A DNA stretch of 64,000 bases, taken from NCBI RefSeq assembly GCF_008728515.1, contig NC_044978.1:143949787-144013786 (forward strand). Reading direction: 5' to 3'. Shown here one piece after another: positions 60,590 to 64,000 of this stretch. This DNA is from Papio anubis (taxonomy: Eukaryota; Chordata; Mammalia; Primates; Cercopithecidae). The notes beneath the pieces are model-generated. The model was given only the letters and a program-made list of their open reading frames with translations. It was not told the origin of the DNA and ran no database searches. Within the stretch, counting starts at the first letter, position 1. Each line of letters opens with the position of its first letter. Position numbers and translations under genes: made by a program.

Positions 60590-60760
60590 ATTTAAATCTT
60601 TAATCCAGCTGCTAAGACTTATTTTTGGGGAATACCATGATGAAAGGTACAAACTGAATCATTTTCCAAATAACTGGGCTTTTTTCTGAGAGGTATTTAT
60701 TGGCTATACATTCCTTTGCCTTCTAATTTATAAAATTGCCTGTATCCTAAATTAAAATCT
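60590..60760 (-). mobile_element. Very old L1 (L1M-like) ORF2 fragment
   Basis: TTAATCCAGCTGCTAAGACTTATTTTTGGGGAATACC and TCATTTTCCAAATAACTGGGC resemble the antisense of L1 ORF2 (the FNAIPIK-to-thumb region). The 77-codon frame at 60747-60980 is beside it and unassigned. Confidence 0.45.
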
Positions 60761-63422
60761 CTTTTGAGTTATCAAGGCCTAATTCATAGAACTGCATTTT
60801 TGTAAACGGCATAGCTCCAGTCCTTCCTGAGTTTTTTGTCAAGGAATCTTCCCCATATTTATGTATAAATGGTTTAAACTCTGCCTTCCTAAGACCTAAA
60901 GTAGGTTCGTGAATATGATAAATATGCCCAGGCTCCTCTTTTCTGATCACCATGAAAACTGAGGATTTCTCCTTTGTCATTCACTATTCAATCTTAGGAG
61001 CTGATCGGTCTAGATCCAGGGTAGCAATTTCTCAAATTGCCTTCTCTTCCTGGGAGATAAAATGTTAGCAGGGATTCTGAAAGATTTCTCAGAATCTGTG
61101 CTTTTGGTATTATATTTAAAACGATTCTATGTGCTTTTATCATTTTCTTTAAAAAGACATTTACTAATAAAGTTATGCTTTTTGTACCTTTTTTGTCTGG
61201 GTTTATTCACTTAAATATTTTGTATATGATATTATGAATTAGCCATACCTTATAGACGTTTCCTAAGTTTCAGCTGAGATATACTTTCTGAAATATAATT
61301 TAAACTATTCTCAATATCCTTTATAAGCATCATTTTAGCCTATAAAATTATACTATATTCGGAGAATTAAGAGTTGCTTATCTTTCCCAGGAGTCTAATT
61401 GTTTTAGTCATATAATTTCTTTTTCTTTTCTGTGGTATGTATTAACAAATAATATTGCTATAAAGTTCTTGGACAATATATTGTACAGATGTTTAATATT
61501 AGTCATCAGGCTCTTTGTTTCATCATAGATTGAAAATTGTTTTGACTCATTTTTACTTTGATATTCTCATGCTATTTAAAACTTACTTTTACAGTGATTT
61601 TGCTTGATTCCTTGCAAATATCTTGACTAAGTGTGACTAATGTTCAACTTTGACACTTTTCATCAGAATAATATGCCAGATTTGGTCACTTAACCACTTT
61701 CACTAATGGGATCATAAGGATCAACAAAAGATTGCACAAAAGCGCAAAAGTGTTATGATTGCTGGCTCCTACTTGGAAACATGAAACAGAATATAGAAGT
61801 GTTTAGATAAGATGGCCAGTTCCCTAGAGTCATCTGTTATGTGCCTACTTTCTGTGTGCTGGGCACAGTGCAACACATAAAAGATGAGTAACACTTGATA
61901 CCTGCTCTCCTTCATGTATCTTTCTTTTTAAGTCAAATCACAATTTGGTTTGAAAGATGTGGGAGGCCAATTTTCATATTGCAGTAATTGCAGCGGAGCC
62001 TCATTCTTAAACCATTGCTTAACACAGTACCTCCCACCATTCTTCAAGAAGTCGAACCACAAAATTAAACAATAGCAGAGGGAAAGAAAAACTAGAAAGC
62101 AGAGTCAAGGGAGAAAAAATATGTTCTGTGCTTGTGGAATTCCCTCCCAAAATCCTTGTTCTGGATGCTCACAAGTCACATGGACCTCTGGGCTTCTCCA
62201 GGCCCCAGACCCCTGGGAGGGAATCACACCCTGCCATGCACGTGCGACTCAGCTCTGAAACCGAGCTTATAAAGATGTGTGTGGCCCGTTCCTCCCTCGG
62301 TTCTGTTTTATGCATATTTCAAGACCATGAGGTCCCTATGCAGACACTGAGTTTTATTTCTAAGTTTTAAGGGTTTTTTTTTTTCTTAAGTCACATATCT
62401 TTCCTCAGCTTTTTTCTTGTAATTACCTTCATACTCTGTCTTTTCCCATAAGAACTGTGGTTCAGCTTCCGGCATGTTTGAGAATTGTTCTAAGCCCATA
62501 ATTACATCAGTGCCACTGCCAGATTTATGTCTGTGCACCTATTTGGCCTGGTGCCTCTTGGCATTTAAACTATTGGCACAGATCATCTTCTTGTCATTTT
62601 GCTTACTGACCTCAAAGTATAATTTCCATGATAATGCTTCTATCCCTGGATACGAATAGGTGGGCCATTCTGCGTATCATTCTTTCCAATTAAACCCAAG
62701 TGTCACTCCTCGTTTCTCGAATGATTACAATCTCCTGGCCTCAGGAAATTCTCTATTTTACTCCATTAGAAGATAGACGCTCCAGATAAATACTGATTAT
62801 TATTTCAAAATACAGTTCGGTACTGTTTCCCAAATTCATTTATGCTCATGCTGGCTTTATGGGCTTTTCTCTCAAATTTTAACTATTTTCCAATCTACTG
62901 CTTGTCATTCCACACACATGCAGATAATTCAGAATCTGATCTTCCTCTGCAGTCTTCTCTTTAGCCCTAGGTAGAGTGGAAGTAGAGGGGAAAGCCTTCC
63001 TATAACAGGTAATGAGAGTCTCTGTATTAGTTCCATCATCAGGATTGCATCAGCCACTTTCTTCCCTGATACTATCAGCACAGGCAGCAGAATGAGGCAG
63101 TTTTTAGTGTTTGCTTCATTGACACAGTTATAAAGATGAGTGTTGTCCCTCCAGAGTCTTCAGCTGAATTGAAAGAAACAGTTGTTCCCAGGCAGCAGAT
63201 ATTATGTCTCTCTCTTACCACTGTTTTCTGAAGGAAATTTTCAGAGACAGAACTAATCCCCCCACCTCAAATTTATTCAGGGCTCTGGAGTCCTGGTGGT
63301 TTTGGTTTCCAAAGTATAGGTTGAATGTTATGCCTCAAATATTTTTCTTAAGTATATAAAACCCAAGAAGTAGAATAAAATCTGTTCTTATCAGTCTAAC
63401 AAGCACTGTATTTTCTTTTCTT
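60761..63422 (+). other. ATP8A1 intron after the fifth exon, no gene recognised
   Basis: AT-rich intron. A less AT-rich patch (62130-62310) has an 80-codon open frame without any recognisable motif. MIR/L2-like words (GTGTGCTGGGCACAGTGC) occur at about 61850. Confidence 0.5.
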
Positions 63423-63757
63423 TCTTTTTTTGTTTTTTGTTTTTTGTTTTTTGTTTTTTGTTTTTGTTTTTGGAGACAGAGTCTCACTCTGTCACCCAGG
63501 GTGGAGAGTGCAGTGGCGCAATCTCAGCTCACTGCAACCCCCGCCTCCCAGGTTCAAGTGATTCTCATGCCTCAGCCTCCCAAGTAGCTGGGATTACAGG
63601 TGTGTACCACCATGCCCAGCTAATTTTTTATGTTTTTAGTAGAGCCAGGCTTTGGCCACATTGCTCAGGCTGATCTCGAACTCCTGAGTTCAGGCAGTCC
63701 ACACACTTGGCCTCCCAAAGTGCTGGGATTACAGACATGAGCCACTGCGCCTGACCA
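63423..63757 (-). mobile_element. Alu with a (TTTTTTG)n tail
   Basis: Antisense Alu from GGAGACAGAGTCTCACTCTGT to CTGCGCCTGACCA. Its tail (63425-63470) has been turned into a TTTTTTG repeat, an A-tail-derived microsatellite. The flanks AAGCACTGTATTTTC and AAGTACTGTTC are a probable decayed duplication. Confidence 0.9.
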
Positions 63758-64000
63758 AGTACTGTTCTTTCATAGATACAGTGCAGCTTTTGTTTTTAAC
63801 ATTGTGAGTATTTACCTGCATAACTTGAATAGTTTAATAGGAATCAGGCATCTAATTTATAGTTTCTGATACATTTTCCCACTTACAAACTGCTCCTTTG
63901 TGGTTCTTCTTCCCCTCTACTCCCTCACTCAAGCTCACTGATTCTCATGATTTGGTGTGATCACAGATAATTTTGGAGAATAAATGAAAGTTATAGACCA

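Larger units (their letters stand above)
1..64000 (+). other. ATP8A1: ATP8A1 gene, internal segment (five exons and surrounding introns)
   Basis: The window lies wholly within one gene on the + strand. Five exons (85, 140, 139, 65 and 173 nt) have AG acceptors and GT donors and join in phase into about 200 continuous residues that match ATP8A1 as I remember it. ATP8A1 is a P4-ATPase flippase that, with a CDC50 subunit, moves phosphatidylserine and phosphatidylethanolamine to the cytosolic leaflet. By counting from the phosphorylated Asp in remembered human protein, this segment is roughly residues 575-775 of about 1,160. Complete introns are 2,115, 14,911, 3,560 and 23,432 nt; the introns at both window ends are incomplete. 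The close paralogue ATP8A2 is the main alternative, but the sequence reads as ATP8A1. Confidence 0.93.

Noticed and set aside
60747..60980. 77-codon - strand frame as a possible small gene or processed pseudogene
   Set aside because: No family was recognised, there is no tail or duplication, and it lies beside an L1M-like fragment; probably unassigned old repeat.
62128..62370. 80-codon + strand frame in a less AT-rich patch
   Set aside because: There is no motif, no splice-site pair that would join it to ATP8A1 in phase, and no similarity that I recognise.

Overview
This is a window of primate nuclear DNA, most probably from an Old World monkey (cercopithecid). It lies inside the ATP8A1 gene, which encodes a P4-ATPase phospholipid flippase (the human gene is at 4p13) and reads on the + strand. 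Five GT-AG exons at 15662, 17862, 32913, 36612 and 60109 join in phase into 602 nt, about 200 residues of the end of the nucleotide-binding domain and much of the phosphorylation domain, including the TGDK motif. Everything else is intron. The primate call rests on abundant Alu, L1PA, HERV-H and HERV-L. The monkey call rests on two young Alus (19746 and 54427) carrying GATCCGGCCACTGCACTCC where human AluY normally has a GATCGCGCC-type sequence.

Layout: 1-14160 is a stack of nested retroelements, all on the - strand, opposite to ATP8A1. A HERV-L copy with an MLT2-type 5' LTR was interrupted by an old L1. That L1 was interrupted by a second L1 with a complete 5' end, and the second L1 was entered by a 5.9-kb HERV-H provirus that still has both LTRs and a 5-bp GTTCA target duplication. 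Two Alus landed on top. 14161-36676 holds the first four ATP8A1 exons with Alus, L2/MIR fossils, a (TG)n tract and a nested pair of MaLR-type LTRs. 36677-60108 is a 23.4-kb intron with a nearly complete - strand L1PA (about 48811-54193), Alus, an MLT1-type LTR, MIR/L2 and a DNA transposon. 60282-64000 is the start of the next intron.

The most interesting feature is the L1PA at 48811-54193. Its 5'UTR goes directly from a position matching the known L1 splice donor (..CTGAG) to a position that looks like a splice acceptor just before CCTGCGCTGC. It therefore looks like a retrotransposed, 5'UTR-spliced L1 (a SpIRE), not a randomly deleted copy. No new protein-coding gene, RNA gene or CRISPR array is visible. 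None of the retroelement reading frames is intact over a whole gene; the longest open stretches are an L1 ORF2 block of 299 codons and a HERV-L integrase/dUTPase block of 193 codons.
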